Positions 12,545-12,946 of a stretch of DNA of 12,946 nt are shown here, one piece after another. Both the position numbers and the translations under genes were made by a program. The notes beneath the pieces were generated by a model. The model had not been told where the DNA came from, did no database searches, and saw only the letters and a program-made list of their open reading frames with translations. Each line of letters begins with the position of its first letter. The stretch's first letter is position 1. This DNA comes from Pseudodesulfovibrio sp. (GTDB taxonomy: Bacteria > Desulfobacterota > Desulfovibrionia > Desulfovibrionales > Desulfovibrionaceae), in NCBI GenBank assembly GCA_022712815.1, contig JAFLJW010000217.1:1-12946 (forward strand). Reading direction: 5' to 3'.

Positions 12545-12946
12545 TCAAACGCAGCACCCAAGGCGCAGTTCAAGTATTCCATCGTTTTCATTGTTTACAA
12601 CCGCGGCGGTCATTTGCTTTGCCAGCGTTGAAAGCTCTTCATCAGGCGTCAATGCAACCCGTTGTCCCGAAACAGACAATGTGAACGTTGCACCTTCTGC
12701 CGAGGGACTGACCGCTACGATCAGGACATCGCCCTGAGACATGGTATCCAGTATTGCCGCGATTGCGGTGTGAAGCAAGCGCATAAGGTCAAAAGGGCTG
12801 ACCAGAGCCGTGGCCGGTTCGCATTGCCCTTTTTCAAGGCCCATCTGTTTCATGTCGGCCATGCGAGTGCCAAGGGCCATGATGAGGTCGAGGATTTCCA
12901 CCAGATCGACTTCATGGGCATTTTCGTCCGTACTGTGGGAAAATGC
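12545..12946 (-). CDS. Histidine-kinase-like protein, C-terminal fragment
   Basis: The minus-strand frame is open from the right edge to the TGA at 12545-12547, giving 133 residues; the N-terminus lies outside the window. It begins AFSHSTDENAHEVDLVEIL, which resembles the end of a dimerisation region, followed by a HATPase-like alpha/beta pattern (PFDLMRLLHTAIAAIL, then GDVLIVAVSPSAEGATFTLSV). The usual N, G1 and G2 ATP-binding boxes are not recognisable, so this part is either a divergent ATPase lobe or an inactive one. A GTG at 12901 is an internal codon rather than a convincing start, since the frame continues upstream and no ribosome binding site is seen. Its position 47 bp before a receiver gene supports a two-component role. 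The phospho-accepting histidine would be outside the window. Confidence 0.6.
   Translation of the reverse strand, partial: AFSHSTDENAHEVDLVEILDLIMALGTRMADMKQMGLEKGQCEPATALVSPFDLMRLLHTAIAAILDTMSQGDVLIVAVSPSAEGATFTLSVSGQRVALTPDEELSTLAKQMTAAVVNNENDGILELRLGCCV

Noticed and set aside
1..12946. CRISPR array, insertion sequence, tRNA or attachment site
   Set aside because: No regularly spaced repeats, transposase/integrase motifs, tRNA-like folds or long terminal repeats were seen by eye.

Overview
The window looks like a chromosomal stretch from a motile, Gram-negative, sulfate-reducer-like deltaproteobacterium, most likely a relative of Desulfovibrio/Pseudodesulfovibrio. That placement is inference. 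It rests on the density of cyclic-dinucleotide and HD-type signalling genes, a stand-alone receiver beside a divergent kinase, a sigma-54 promoter in front of a flagellar rod/hook gene, and general recognition of the protein families. No rRNA, tRNA, transposase, integrase or CRISPR array was seen.

Layout, left to right. (1) Minus strand, 1-158: the N-terminus of a flagellar rod/hook-family protein running off the left edge, with a textbook sigma-54 promoter at 257-271. (2) Minus strand, 353-1804: a two-domain SagB/ThcOx-type nitroreductase-fold protein with its own sigma-70-like promoter. (3) Plus strand, 1957-5481: a canonical GAF+HD-GYP phosphodiesterase, a second stand-alone HD-domain protein 14 bp downstream, and a degenerate EAL+HDOD protein. 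(4) Plus strand, 5689-7520: glutamate racemase murI, then an unusual fusion of a VOC/glyoxalase-like domain to a KdsC-type HAD phosphatase. (5) Plus strand, 7730-9154: a protein of about 300 unrecognised N-terminal residues ending in a diadenylate-cyclase (DisA_N/DAC) domain, followed by a small two-helix membrane ORF with an in-frame TGA near its start. (6) Plus strand, 9500-10812: an HD-GYP-like protein that has lost two metal-ligand histidines, and a 54-residue single-helix membrane protein. (7) Minus strand, 10772-12946: a membrane-tethered periplasmic binding protein, a single-domain response regulator, and the C-terminal end of a histidine-kinase-like protein running off the right edge.

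How the genes may work together. Five of the larger proteins (HD-GYP, HD, EAL-HDOD, DAC-like, degenerate HD-GYP) belong to families that make, break or sense cyclic (di)nucleotides. The most interesting reading is a second-messenger neighbourhood where c-di-GMP-type and c-di-AMP-type parts sit within 9 kb, next to a flagellar gene and a two-component pair. The DAC-like protein, its novel N-terminal region and its small membrane neighbour are the best candidates for something poorly described. Operon structure is only clear for the GAF-HD-GYP/HD pair and the kinase/receiver pair; most other plus-strand genes are separated by 100-210 bp gaps and may be independent units.
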